DNA from: Janthinobacterium sp051380735
Lineage (GTDB): Bacteria; Pseudomonadota; Gammaproteobacteria; Burkholderiales; Burkholderiaceae_D
Assembly: GCF_051380735.1 (NCBI RefSeq)
Contig: NZ_JBNYXQ010000016.1
Coordinates: forward strand, 1-64,000
Direction of reading: 5' to 3'
Length of the DNA: 64,000 nucleotides
The number at the start of each line of letters is the position of its first letter. Position 1 is the first letter of the stretch. Under the pieces are notes generated by a model. That model searched no databases, had not been told where the DNA came from, and saw nothing but the letters and a program-made list of their open reading frames with translations. Shown here piece by piece: positions 26,781 through 34,959 of this stretch. The position numbers and the translations under genes are program-made.

Positions 26781-28217
26781 ATGAAGATCTATCCAGTCAT
26801 CCTGTCGGGCGGTTCCGGCACCCGTTTGTGGCCGCTGTCGCGCGCCGTGCTGCCAAAGCAACTGCTGCCGCTGGTGGGCGAGCAGACCATGCTGCAGGAA
26901 ACGGCGCTGCGTGCGCACAGCCTGCCTGGCGGGGTTTGCCAGGTCATGCCGCCACTGGTGGTATGCGGCAATGAGCACCGCTTCATGGTGGCTGAGCAGT
27001 TGCTTGAAATCAAGCTGGAAGCCTTGGGCATCCTGCTTGAACCGGTGGGCCGCAATACGGCGCCGGCGGTGGCGGTGGCAGCGCAGTACCTGCTGGCGAT
27101 CGACCCCGAGGCCTTGATGCTGGTGTTGCCGGCCGACCACGTGATCACCGATGTGGCGGCCTTCCACCAGGCTATCATCGCTGCCGCAGCGCTGGCGCAA
27201 GGTGGCGCGCTGGTCACTTTCGGCATCGTGCCCACGGCACCGGAAACGGGCTATGGTTACATCCGCGCCGGCGCGCCGGTGGGTAACGAGCCGGTGCAGG
27301 GCGCTTGCCGGGTCGAGCGTTTCGTCGAAAAGCCGGACCTGGCAACGGCGCAAGGTTTCGTCGCGGCCGGAAATTACTTCTGGAACAGCGGCATGTTTGT
27401 ATTCCGCGCCGAGCGTTATCTGAGTGAGCTGGGGCAATTCCAGCCCGCCATGCTGGACGCTTGCGTGGCGGCCGTGCGCGATGGCTGCCGCGACCTTGAT
27501 TTCTGCCGCCTCGATGAAAAGGCTTTTACCGGCAGTGCGTCCGATTCGATCGACTACGCCGTGATGGAACGCACGACGCATGCGGTAGTGCTGCCGGCCA
27601 GCATCGGCTGGAGTGATGTCGGCTCCTGGTCGGCCCTGTGGCAGGTGCAGCAAGGCGACGCCAGCGGCAATGTGGTGCGCGGCGATGTGTATCTCGATGG
27701 CGTCAGCAACTGCCTGGTGCGCGCCGAGCGCCGCCTGGTGGCCGTGCTGGGCGTGAGCGACCTGATCGTGGTGGAAACCGATGATGCGGTGCTGGTGGCC
27801 CACAAAGACCAGGTGCAGCGGGTCAAGCAGGTGGTCGACCATCTGAAACAGCAGGGCCGCAACGAACATGTGCAGCACCGCAAGGTGTATCGCCCGTGGG
27901 GCAGCTACGAAGGCATCGACCTGGGCCAGCGTTTCCAGGTCAAGCGCATCACGGTCAATCCGGGCGGCAAGCTGTCGCTGCAGATGCACCATCACCGGGC
28001 CGAACATTGGGTAGTGGTCAGCGGCACGGCCAGGGTGACGTGTGGCGAAAAGGTGACCTTGCTGACGGAAAACGAATCGACCTATATTCCGATCGGCATG
28101 ACGCACCGCCTTGAAAACCCCGGCAAGCTGCCGCTGCACCTGATCGAAGTGCAGTCGGGCAGCTATCTGGGCGAGGACGATATCGTTCGGCTGGAAGATG
28201 TCTATCAGCGCACATGA
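26781..28217 (+). CDS. manC: Mannose-1-phosphate guanylyltransferase / mannose-6-phosphate isomerase
   Basis: This 478-residue bifunctional type II enzyme (ManC/AlgA) makes GDP-mannose. The N-terminal guanylyltransferase has the pyrophosphorylase signature SGGSGTRLWPLSR, FVEKPD and the core DSIDYAVME. The C-terminal cupin isomerase (about 355-478) has QMHHHRAEHW and IPIGMTHRLENPG. With AlgD it supplies GDP-mannuronate. The start at 26781 has GGGAGA ten bases upstream. A dedicated phosphomannomutase is not encoded in the window. Confidence 0.92.
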   Translation: MKIYPVILSGGSGTRLWPLSRAVLPKQLLPLVGEQTMLQETALRAHSLPGGVCQVMPPLVVCGNEHRFMVAEQLLEIKLEALGILLEPVGRNTAPAVAVAAQYLLAIDPEALMLVLPADHVITDVAAFHQAIIAAAALAQGGALVTFGIVPTAPETGYGYIRAGAPVGNEPVQGACRVERFVEKPDLATAQGFVAAGNYFWNSGMFVFRAERYLSELGQFQPAMLDACVAAVRDGCRDLDFCRLDEKAFTGSASDSIDYAVMERTTHAVVLPASIGWSDVGSWSALWQVQQGDASGNVVRGDVYLDGVSNCLVRAERRLVAVLGVSDLIVVETDDAVLVAHKDQVQRVKQVVDHLKQQGRNEHVQHRKVYRPWGSYEGIDLGQRFQVKRITVNPGGKLSLQMHHHRAEHWVVVSGTARVTCGEKVTLLTENESTYIPIGMTHRLENPGKLPLHLIEVQSGSYLGEDDIVRLEDVYQRT

Positions 28218-28241
28218 GGCCTGGCAGCGCGTGTAGGACGC

Positions 28242-28275
28242 TATAATCGTCGGCAGGCAGGCGGCCCATGCCGCC
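28242..28275 (+). promoter_or_regulatory. TATAAT box and hairpin before the TIGR03790 gene
   Basis: A perfect TATAAT (28242-28247) lies between manC and the next gene, without a good -35. A 6-bp hairpin GGCGGC-CCAT-GCCGCC (28260-28275) follows. It could mark a separate transcription start with a structured leader; there is no T-run, so it is not a terminator. Confidence 0.3.
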
Positions 28276-28306
28276 CGCTCTCTCAACCTGACGGCGGCGA
28301 CCACTC

Positions 28307-29329
28307 TTGCGTATATTTCTTTATCTTTCCCTGGCACTGGCTGCCAGCAGCGCCACTGCTGATGCGCCGCCAGCGGCCGCCGGCCTGCAGCCGTCGCAAC
28401 TGGCCATCATCATCAACGACGCCGAACCCAACAGTGTCGAAGTGGGCGAATATTACAGGCAGGTGCATGGCGTTCCCACCGCCAATGTCGCCCACGTCAA
28501 TATTCCGAACCGGCCCCGCAAGCTGAGCATGGACCAGTTCAACCGGCTCAAGGAGCATATCGATGCCCAGCTGAAACCCGGCATCGAGGCCGTGCTGATG
28601 GTATGGAGTGCGCCGTACGCCGTCGAGTGCAATTCCATCACCTCAGCCTTTACTTTGGGCTACGACGCAGGGCAGTGCAGCAAGAGTTGCGACCCGGGCA
28701 AGCCCAGCCCTTATTTCAACAGCAATGTGACGCAACCGTACACCCAGCTGGGCTTGCGCCTGGCGATGCTGCTGCCTGTCGATTTTGTGGAAGAGGCCAA
28801 GGCCGTGGCCGATCGTGGTGCCGTCAGCGGTTTTTCGCCGCCGGCCGCCAGCGCTTACTACCTGACGACGTCGGACTCCGCGCGCAACAGCCGCGCGCCG
28901 CTGTTTCCGCCGCCCGGCATGCTGGCCCCGCACAGGCTGGCCATCAAGCACCTGAAGGCGGACAGCCTGGAAGGGGCGCAAGACATCATGGTCTACCAGA
29001 CGGGCCTGGCCAAAGTGGCCAGGCTCGATACCCTGCGCTTCCTGCCCGGCGCACTGGCCGATCACCTCACTTCGTTTGGTGGCGACTTGCAAGGTACCCA
29101 GCAAATGAGCAGCCAGCGCTGGCTGGAAGCGGGCGCGACGGCCAGCTATGGTACCGTCAGCGAACCGTGCAGCTACTGGCAGAAGTTTCCGCAGCCCAGC
29201 GTGCTGCTGCGCCGCTACCTGTCGGGCAGCACCGCGCTTGAAGCATATTGGGGTAGCGTAGCCTGGCCGGCGCAAGGCTTGTTTATCGGCGATCCGCTGG
29301 CAGCGCCGTACGCGCGCTTCAGGCGCTGA
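28307..29329 (+). CDS. TIGR03790 family protein (exosortase-linked, unknown function)
   Basis: This 340-residue exported protein has a signal peptide of about 18 residues (MRIFLYLSLALAASSATA) starting from TTG. Recognisable family stretches are SQLAIIINDAEPNSVEVGEYY, GIPxxN-like GVPTANVAHVNIP and LMVWSAPYAVECNSI. The family occurs essentially only in genomes that encode exosortases, but its activity is unknown. Here it stands between manC and the PEP-CTERM substrate gene, consistent with a role in surface-protein handling. The TTG start lacks a strong ribosome-binding site. Confidence 0.75.
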   Translation: MRIFLYLSLALAASSATADAPPAAAGLQPSQLAIIINDAEPNSVEVGEYYRQVHGVPTANVAHVNIPNRPRKLSMDQFNRLKEHIDAQLKPGIEAVLMVWSAPYAVECNSITSAFTLGYDAGQCSKSCDPGKPSPYFNSNVTQPYTQLGLRLAMLLPVDFVEEAKAVADRGAVSGFSPPAASAYYLTTSDSARNSRAPLFPPPGMLAPHRLAIKHLKADSLEGAQDIMVYQTGLAKVARLDTLRFLPGALADHLTSFGGDLQGTQQMSSQRWLEAGATASYGTVSEPCSYWQKFPQPSVLLRRYLSGSTALEAYWGSVAWPAQGLFIGDPLAAPYARFRR

Positions 29330-29414
29330 TTGCTGGTGCAAGCGCCCCTATGCCATCAGGAAAACCGCAAAACGGATTAAGGAATCATTTGCTCGCACGG
29401 GTATACCGGGCCAA

Positions 29415-29588
29415 GCGGGTCCGAAAAATGTCGAGGGCAAGGCGCAGCGATGACGACAGTACGCTAGTACGCATAGGAGCTGCAACGCAGCCATCGGCAT
29501 TTTCTCGGGCTCGCGACTCCGGCCCGCCGTTCTTATGTTTTTAGGCATTACGGATTAAATACGTAAGACACTTAACTGGACGGCATTA
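29415..29588. repeat. Dispersed non-coding repeat, copy 2
   Basis: This is the second copy of the element at 1-176, in the same orientation. It opens with the identical ~36 bases, differs in the central loop, then again matches through the hairpin's right arm. It lies in the gap between the TIGR03790 gene and the convergent PEP-CTERM gene. The two copies bracket tRNA-Arg, uup and the whole exopolysaccharide cluster. Confidence 0.75.
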
Positions 29589-29609
29589 GGCCCCGGCGGG
29601 CTGCTGCGT

Positions 29610-30368
29610 TTACGCTGTTTTGGCCAGCTTGCGCCGTCCTGCAAAGGCAACCAGGCCCAGGCCTGCCAGCAACATGGCCCAGGTTTCCGGTTCCGGTACG
29701 GCCGGCACTGCCGGCGTGGTCGGGACCAGGCCGCCGCTGGTATTAAGGCCGCCGGCTGCGCCGCCGCCGCCCACGCCGCTCGAGTCGCCAGTGGTGGTGG
29801 GCAGGTTTTCACTGAGTGACGACGCCACCAGCAGTGGCGCCTGGTTGTCGGCGCTGCCGCTGCGGCTGCGGTTCAGCGCACGGCCGGCCGCACCGTAGGC
29901 CGCGGTCTCGTCGAGTGGGTACACTTCCTCAGCGGCCACGAAATCACGGGTGCGGAAGCGAAACTGATTGTCGTCGGCTGCCAGTATCTTGCCGCCAGAT
30001 ATAACAGCATCATTGCCCGAACTTGCCTTGATCGCCAGGCGATGCGTGCTGTCGGCGGAGTCGAACTTGCGCAACTCCTGGTCCGACACCACGCCGGTAA
30101 AGTCCGGCGTCTTTTGCTTGCCGTCATTGGCACGCGTGCTGCCACTGATAAACCCGTCGGCCAAGCTGCAGGCGCTGTAGGTGCCGTCGAGGTTGGCATC
30201 CTTGGCATTGCCGTTCGCGCTACTGGTGCTGGCCTGGCAGCTTTTTTGATTGTCGCGCGGCTGGGCTTGCGTCTGTGTCTGCGCATGCGCGCTGCTGCCG
30301 AACGCCATGATGGCGGCGGCCAGCAGCCAAGGGCGCGCGGTCAAGCAGCTAAGAATCGATAGTGACAT
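29610..30368 (-). CDS. PEP-CTERM sorting-domain protein
   Basis: This 252-residue exported protein has a signal peptide ending SSAHA at about residue 30, a hydrophilic central region without a recognised fold, a Gly/Pro-rich linker (GGGGAAGG...PTTPAVPAVP) and a C-terminal PEP-CTERM signal: VPEPETWAMLLAGLGLVAF followed by the basic GRRKLAK. It is the predicted XrtB substrate, cleaved at the PEP motif and retained or released at the surface. The ATG at 30368 has GAGAG upstream; the longer in-frame N-terminus would hide the signal peptide. It is convergent with the eps cluster. Confidence 0.87.
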   Translation of the reverse strand: MSLSILSCLTARPWLLAAAIMAFGSSAHAQTQTQAQPRDNQKSCQASTSSANGNAKDANLDGTYSACSLADGFISGSTRANDGKQKTPDFTGVVSDQELRKFDSADSTHRLAIKASSGNDAVISGGKILAADDNQFRFRTRDFVAAEEVYPLDETAAYGAAGRALNRSRSGSADNQAPLLVASSLSENLPTTTGDSSGVGGGGAAGGLNTSGGLVPTTPAVPAVPEPETWAMLLAGLGLVAFAGRRKLAKTA

Positions 30369-30521
30369 GATAGTTCTCTCAAAAAGCAGGCGCGCCGCGT
30401 CGCTGGTGACGCTGATTGCGCATATTGCAGCCACCTGTCCCGGTGACCGTTGTGTGCGGAGAGAGGTGTGCTTTTCAAGGCCAGGCATGGATGAGGCCTG
30501 AACCTGCTTGTGCGGTATCTG

Positions 30522-30546
30522 GTTTAATCCTTGTCAGGAATTAAAC
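30522..30546 (-). promoter_or_regulatory. Hairpin in the PEP-CTERM gene leader
   Basis: GTTTAATCCT (30522-30531) and AGGAATTAAAC (30536-30546) pair over ten bases with one bulged base and a four-base loop. It lies just downstream of the predicted transcription start, so it may be an operator or an RNA element. There is no T-run. Confidence 0.45.
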
Positions 30547-30558
30547 TTATTTGCAGGA

Positions 30559-30588
30559 AATATATCATATTTTTCTGTTTAGTGTCGA
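30559..30588 (-). promoter_or_regulatory. Sigma-70-like promoter of the PEP-CTERM gene
   Basis: On the minus strand TCGACA (30588-30583) and TATATT (30564-30559) are 18 bases apart; each differs from consensus at one base. The start would be near 30552, giving an unusually long leader of about 180 bases containing the hairpin at 30522-30546. Confidence 0.5.
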
Positions 30589-30639
30589 GCCTGCTTTCAG
30601 AATTCTGCACCTTGTTGCAACGCCTGGGCCTGGCAATGT

Positions 30640-32187
30640 TCATGCGGTGCGCTTGAAATCGCGGAAGCGGAAGCCAGCGAGCAACAGCGTGCCGAAGTAG
30701 GCCACGCCGCACAGGCAGAGCAGCAGGCCCAGTGTGCCGGCCCGCATTAATGGATGGGCTTGCATGGCGATCCAGTCGATGCGTGTCGCGCCATACGCGG
30801 CCACGCCGCCCATGACGGCCAGGGCCGGCAGCAGGCGCAGGAAGAACTTCAGCCAGCCTGGTTTCGGCGTATAGATGCCGCGCCGGCGCAAGCCCCAGTA
30901 CAGGAACGTGGCGTTCAGGCAGGCGCCCAGGCCGATCGACAGGGCCAGGCCGGCAACCGCCAGATACGGCACGAAGAGCCAGTTCATCAGTTGCGTGGCG
31001 ATCAGCACGCCGATGGCGATCTTGACGGGGGTGCGGATATCCTGGCGTGCATAAAACGCTGGCGCCAGGGTTTTGACCAGGATAATGCCCAGCAGGCCCA
31101 GGCTGTAGGCCACCAGCGGCTCGGTCGACATGGCCACAGATTCGGCCGAAAATTTACCATAATGAAAAAGCGTGGCGATCAGCGGCGTGGCCAGGGTGGC
31201 CATGCCGACGGCCGCCGGCAGGGCCAGCAAAAAGGTCAGGCGCAGTCCCCAGTCCAGCAAGGACGAGTATTCCGTCTTGTCGCCGTCGACATTGGCCTTG
31301 GACAGGCTGGGCAGCAAGATGGTGCCCAGCGCCACGCCCAGCATGGCGGTCGGGAACTCCATCAGGCGGTCCGCATACGACAGCCAGGAAATGCTGCCTT
31401 CGGCCAGGCGCGAGGCGATGCTGGTGTTGATCATCAGGCTGATCTGTGCGGCCGACACGGCAAACACGGCCGGTCCCATTTTTTTGAGCACGCGCCGCAC
31501 GCCGCCGTCCGACAGGCCGATGGCCGGGTTGATCGACAAGCGTGGCAGCATGCCGATCTTGATCAGGGCAGGGATCTGGATCGCCACCTGCAGCAGGCCG
31601 CCGACAAACACGGCAATCGCCATGGCGTAGATAGGCTGCGCCAGGTAGGGTGCCAAAAATAGCGAAGCGGCAATAAAGGACAGGTTCAGCAGCACCGGCG
31701 TGAATGCGGGGATCTTGAATTCGCGCCAGGTGTTCAGGATGCCGCCGGCCAGCGCCACGAACGACATGCAACTGATATAAGGGAACATCAGGCGGGTCAT
31801 CCAGACGGCCGCGTCGAAGGCGCCGGGGTCCTTGTTCAGGCCGGTGGCGATCACATACACAAACCATGGCGCGCCGAGGATGCCGATGGCGGACACCAGC
31901 AAGGTGGCCCACACCAGCGTGGTGGCCACATGGTCGGCCAGTTGCCTGCTGGCGTCCTGGCCGTGCTGGTTTTTATACTCCGACAAGATGGGCACGAAGG
32001 CCTGCGAGAACGCGCCTTCGGCAAACAGTCGCCGCAGCAGGTTGGGAATGCGGAAGGCCACGATAAAGGCGTCGGTATAGGCGCCGGCGCCGAAGGCGCG
32101 CGCGAACAGGCTTTCGCGCAATAAGCCGGTGACTCGGGACAGCATGGTCATGCTGGAAATGGCGGCGAGGGTTCTGAGCAAGTTCAT
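30640..32187 (-). CDS. murJ: Lipid II flippase MurJ
   Basis: This 515-residue MOP-family membrane protein with about fourteen transmembrane helices translocates lipid II for peptidoglycan synthesis. Family-defining stretches are SRVTGLLRESLFARAFGAG, AFRIPNLLRRLFAEGAFSQA and FVPILSEYK near the N-terminus. It is divergent from rpsT, a common betaproteobacterial arrangement. The ATG at 32187 begins directly at the conserved MNLLRTLAAISSMTMLSR. It is distinct from the eps flippase, which lacks these motifs. Confidence 0.95.
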   Translation of the reverse strand: MNLLRTLAAISSMTMLSRVTGLLRESLFARAFGAGAYTDAFIVAFRIPNLLRRLFAEGAFSQAFVPILSEYKNQHGQDASRQLADHVATTLVWATLLVSAIGILGAPWFVYVIATGLNKDPGAFDAAVWMTRLMFPYISCMSFVALAGGILNTWREFKIPAFTPVLLNLSFIAASLFLAPYLAQPIYAMAIAVFVGGLLQVAIQIPALIKIGMLPRLSINPAIGLSDGGVRRVLKKMGPAVFAVSAAQISLMINTSIASRLAEGSISWLSYADRLMEFPTAMLGVALGTILLPSLSKANVDGDKTEYSSLLDWGLRLTFLLALPAAVGMATLATPLIATLFHYGKFSAESVAMSTEPLVAYSLGLLGIILVKTLAPAFYARQDIRTPVKIAIGVLIATQLMNWLFVPYLAVAGLALSIGLGACLNATFLYWGLRRRGIYTPKPGWLKFFLRLLPALAVMGGVAAYGATRIDWIAMQAHPLMRAGTLGLLLCLCGVAYFGTLLLAGFRFRDFKRTA

Positions 32188-32309
32188 GGGGGCAGATTAT
32201 AGCTGTGCGCGGCCTGCGCAAACGGTTAACATGCTGTAATAATCACGGTTGCTGGCCCCCTGGCTGTGATGTTTTTTGCCTTGTCAAAGCCAATACGGGA
32301 TTTTTTGAA

Positions 32310-32338
32310 TTGCCCTCGCCCGAAAATATCGTTATAAT
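32310..32338 (+). promoter_or_regulatory. rpsT promoter
   Basis: TTGCCC (32310-32315) and a perfect TATAAT (32333-32338) have the ideal 17-base spacer. Transcription would start near 32345, giving a leader of about 140 bases before rpsT. Confidence 0.7.
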
Positions 32339-32363
32339 CGAAGGCTGTACAGAATTCTGTTAC

Positions 32364-32452
32364 GCAGACACTAATGTTTGACAGGCAATGGTTTGGCACA
32401 CATGGTTCGGCAGACGCACAGAACGCACCGGTTGGCAAACACTAATGTTTGC
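32364..32452 (+). repeat. Duplicated hairpin motif in the rpsT leader
   Basis: A 13-base sequence, ACACTAATGTTTG, occurs twice (about 32368-32380 and 32439-32451). Each copy is the centre of a small stem-loop: GCAAAC-ACTAAT-GTTTGC is perfect in the second copy (32435-32452) and imperfect in the first (GCAGAC-ACTAAT-GTTTGA, 32364-32381). Both lie in the predicted untranslated leader. E. coli rpsT is controlled translationally by S20, so a regulatory role is conceivable. Confidence 0.5.
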
Positions 32453-32484
32453 AAACGCACTTTGACCCTGTTTTAGGAAATTCC

Positions 32485-32751
32485 ATGGCAAATACCGCAC
32501 AAGCGCGCAAACGCGCTCGTCAAGCAGTTAAGCAAAACGCACACAATTCGTCCCAGCGTTCGACCTTGCGCACAGCTATCAAAGCTGCTCGCAAAGCGAT
32601 CCAGGGCGGTGACAAGGCAGCTGCTGCTGCAATCTTCCAAGCTTCCGTGTCGACCATCGACCGTATCGCTGACAAGAAGATCATTCACAAAAACAAGGCA
32701 GCTCGCCACAAGAGCCGTCTGGCAGCTGCCTTGAAAGCACTGTCCGCTTAA
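32485..32751 (+). CDS. rpsT: 30S ribosomal protein S20
   Basis: This 88-residue basic protein binds 16S rRNA early in 30S assembly. MANTAQARKRARQAVKQN and the Lys/Ala-rich helices ending HKSRLAAALKAL are diagnostic, and the length is typical. The ATG at 32485 has TAGGAAA upstream; an in-frame upstream start at 32449 is rejected because MANT is the invariant N-terminus. It is followed by a strong terminator. Confidence 0.97.
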   Translation: MANTAQARKRARQAVKQNAHNSSQRSTLRTAIKAARKAIQGGDKAAAAAIFQASVSTIDRIADKKIIHKNKAARHKSRLAAALKALSA

Positions 32752-32793
32752 TATTCAACCATGCACCAGTTCTCTGGTGCCGGATGAAAAGCA

Positions 32794-32826
32794 AAAACCC
32801 GCAGACTTGTTCTGGCGGGTTTTTTC
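32794..32826 (+). terminator. Rho-independent terminator after rpsT
   Basis: The stem AAAACCCGC / GCGGGTTTT (32794-32802 and 32815 onward) is followed by a T-run. A second small hairpin, GCACCAG-TTCT-CTGGTGC, lies at 32763-32780 just upstream. Confidence 0.88.
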
Positions 32827-32902
32827 GCTTGGTAAATACTATTTTTCGCTCTGCATATCGTCGCTGGCGGTCATGCAGAGCGCCAGCCGTCAGGCCGTCG
32901 CA

Positions 32903-33466
32903 TCATGTGCCGGCCAGCGCGTCGCCCGGCACTTGGCACCATTCACCCGGCATCAAGGGGTGGCTGGCCAGCGAGAACGGCCCGATGCTGCTGCGCACCA
33001 GGCGCAGGGTAGGCAGGCCGACTGCCGCCGTCATGCGCCGCACTTGCCGGTTTTTTCCTTCTTTCAATGTGATCGCCAGCCATGACGTTGGCTGGTCGAG
33101 GCGCGCGCGGATAGGCGGATGGCGCGGCCATAGCCAGTCGGGCTCGGCAATCTGCACGGCATGGCACGGTTTGGTGACGAAGTCGCCCAAGTCCAGCGGC
33201 GCCTGCAAGCGCGCCAGGCTGGCCGCATCGGGCACGCCGTCGACCTGCACCAGGTAGGTCTTCGCTTCCTTGCGGTCGGGGTGGCTGATGGCGTGCTGCA
33301 GGCGGCCGTCGTCGGTCAGCAGCAGCAAGCCTTCGCTGTCGGCATCGAGCCTGCCGGCCGGGTAGATGCCGGGGATATCGAGATGGTCGGCCAGGGTACT
33401 GCGGCCATCCTGCGGCGAGAACTGGCACAGGACCTGGAATGGCTTGTTAAAAAGTATTAATGGCAT
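32903..33466 (-). CDS. rluE: 23S rRNA pseudouridine synthase (RluE-like)
   Basis: This 187-residue enzyme of the RsuA/RluB/E/F family isomerises a uridine in rRNA. The catalytic block GRLDADSEGLLLLTDDGRL, KTYLVQVDG and EGKNRQVRRM are clear. It starts directly at LILFNKPFQVLCQFS and has no N-terminal S4 domain, as in RluE, which modifies U2457 of 23S rRNA. The exact target is inferred. The start at 33466 gives the family N-terminus. It is divergent from icd. Confidence 0.85.
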   Translation of the reverse strand: MPLILFNKPFQVLCQFSPQDGRSTLADHLDIPGIYPAGRLDADSEGLLLLTDDGRLQHAISHPDRKEAKTYLVQVDGVPDAASLARLQAPLDLGDFVTKPCHAVQIAEPDWLWPRHPPIRARLDQPTSWLAITLKEGKNRQVRRMTAAVGLPTLRLVRSSIGPFSLASHPLMPGEWCQVPGDALAGT

Positions 33467-33628
33467 GGTGTTATCTTGATGCAAAAAAGGGTGATGCCGA
33501 CGGTGTGGCGTGGCACCATGTACTATAGTGGTGCATAATGAGAAAGTAGGCATCTTATATCTTATAGAAGACTCATGCCTTTCTCTGCCCCTGATTCGTT
33601 TTGTGTAGCAATCCCCTCGGAGATTTTG

Positions 33629-34882
33629 ATGTACCAACATATTACAGTACCTGCTGACGGACAAAAAATCACCGTCAACGCCGATTTTTCGCTGAACGTG
33701 CCCGACCAGCCGATTATTCCCTTCATAGAAGGCGATGGCACCGGCAGCGATATCACCCCGGTGATGATCAAGGTGGTTGACGCGGCGGTGGCCAAGGCTT
33801 ATGGCGGCGCGCGCAAGATCAGCTGGATGGAAATCTTTGCCGGCGAAAAAGCTACCCGGGTGTATGGCGCCGACAGCTGGCTGCCGGCGGAAACGCTGGA
33901 AGTGCTGAAAGACTATGTGGTGTCGATCAAGGGGCCGTTGACCACCCCGGTCGGTGGCGGCATGCGTTCGCTCAACGTGGCATTGCGCCAGCAGCTCGAC
34001 CTGTATGTATGCCTGCGCCCGGTGCGCTATTTCAAGGGCGTGCCGTCGCCATTGAAAGCGCCGGAAAAAACCGATATGGTGATTTTCCGCGAAAACTCGG
34101 AAGATATCTATGCCGGCATCGAATACGCGCAGGGCACCGATGAGGCGAAAAAGCTGATCGATTTCCTGGTCAGGGAAATGGGAGTGACGAAAATCCGCTT
34201 TCCCGACACCTCGGGCATCGGCATCAAGCCGGTCTCGGTCGAAGGCACCGAGCGGCTGGTGCGCAAGGCGCTGCAATATGCAATCGACAATGACAAGCCG
34301 TCCGTGACAATCGTGCACAAAGGCAACATCATGAAATACACGGAAGGCGGTTTCCGCGACTGGGCCTATGCGCTGGCGCAAAAGGAGTTCGGCGCTGAAC
34401 TGATCGATGGCGGCCCGTGGTGCAAGTTCAAGAATCCGAAAACCGGGCGCGACATCACCGTCAAGGATTCGATTGCCGACGCATTCCTGCAACAAATCCT
34501 GATGCGTCCGGTGGAATACAGCGTGATCGCTACCCTGAACCTCAATGGCGACTATATTTCCGACGCGCTGGCGGCCCAGGTCGGCGGCATCGGCATTGCA
34601 CCGGGCGGCAACCTGTCCGATTCGGTGGCCATGTTCGAAGCCACCCACGGCACGGCGCCGAAATACGCGGGCAAGGACGTGGTGAATCCCGGTTCCCTGA
34701 TTCTGTCGGCGGAAATGATGTTGCGCCACATGGGCTGGGTCGAAGCGGCGGACCTGATCATCGCGGCGATGCAAAAGTCGATCGCCCTGAAACGCGTGAC
34801 CTATGATTTTGCGCGCCTGATGGAAGACGCCACGCAGGTGTCGTGCTCGGGCTTTGGCGAAGTGATGGTCGAGCAGATGTAA
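33629..34882 (+). CDS. icd: NADP-dependent isocitrate dehydrogenase
   Basis: This 417-residue TCA-cycle enzyme converts isocitrate to 2-oxoglutarate. Motifs are IPFIEGDGTGSDITP near the N-terminus, the substrate-binding segment around SLNVALRQQLDLYVCLRPVR, FRENSEDIYAGIE and the metal/cofactor region NLNGDYISDALAAQVGG. The phosphorylatable Ser of the SLNV motif is present, so kinase/phosphatase control is possible. The ATG at 33629 follows CTCGGAG. A hairpin in the 162-base upstream region (33513-33534) may be regulatory. Confidence 0.94.
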   Translation: MYQHITVPADGQKITVNADFSLNVPDQPIIPFIEGDGTGSDITPVMIKVVDAAVAKAYGGARKISWMEIFAGEKATRVYGADSWLPAETLEVLKDYVVSIKGPLTTPVGGGMRSLNVALRQQLDLYVCLRPVRYFKGVPSPLKAPEKTDMVIFRENSEDIYAGIEYAQGTDEAKKLIDFLVREMGVTKIRFPDTSGIGIKPVSVEGTERLVRKALQYAIDNDKPSVTIVHKGNIMKYTEGGFRDWAYALAQKEFGAELIDGGPWCKFKNPKTGRDITVKDSIADAFLQQILMRPVEYSVIATLNLNGDYISDALAAQVGGIGIAPGGNLSDSVAMFEATHGTAPKYAGKDVVNPGSLILSAEMMLRHMGWVEAADLIIAAMQKSIALKRVTYDFARLMEDATQVSCSGFGEVMVEQM

Positions 34883-34908
34883 AGATCAGGTGTAAAGCGA
34901 AGGACGAA

Positions 34909-34936
34909 AAAAACCCCGTTCGAAAACGGGGTTTTT
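34909..34936. terminator. Bidirectional terminator between icd and csp
   Basis: A perfect 12-bp stem, AAAAACCCCGTT / AACGGGGTTTTT, with a CGAA tetraloop. A/T tracts on both sides let it stop both icd (plus) and the cold-shock gene (minus). Confidence 0.92.
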
Positions 34937-34959
34937 CACATCTGAGGGCCGAAAGAAGC

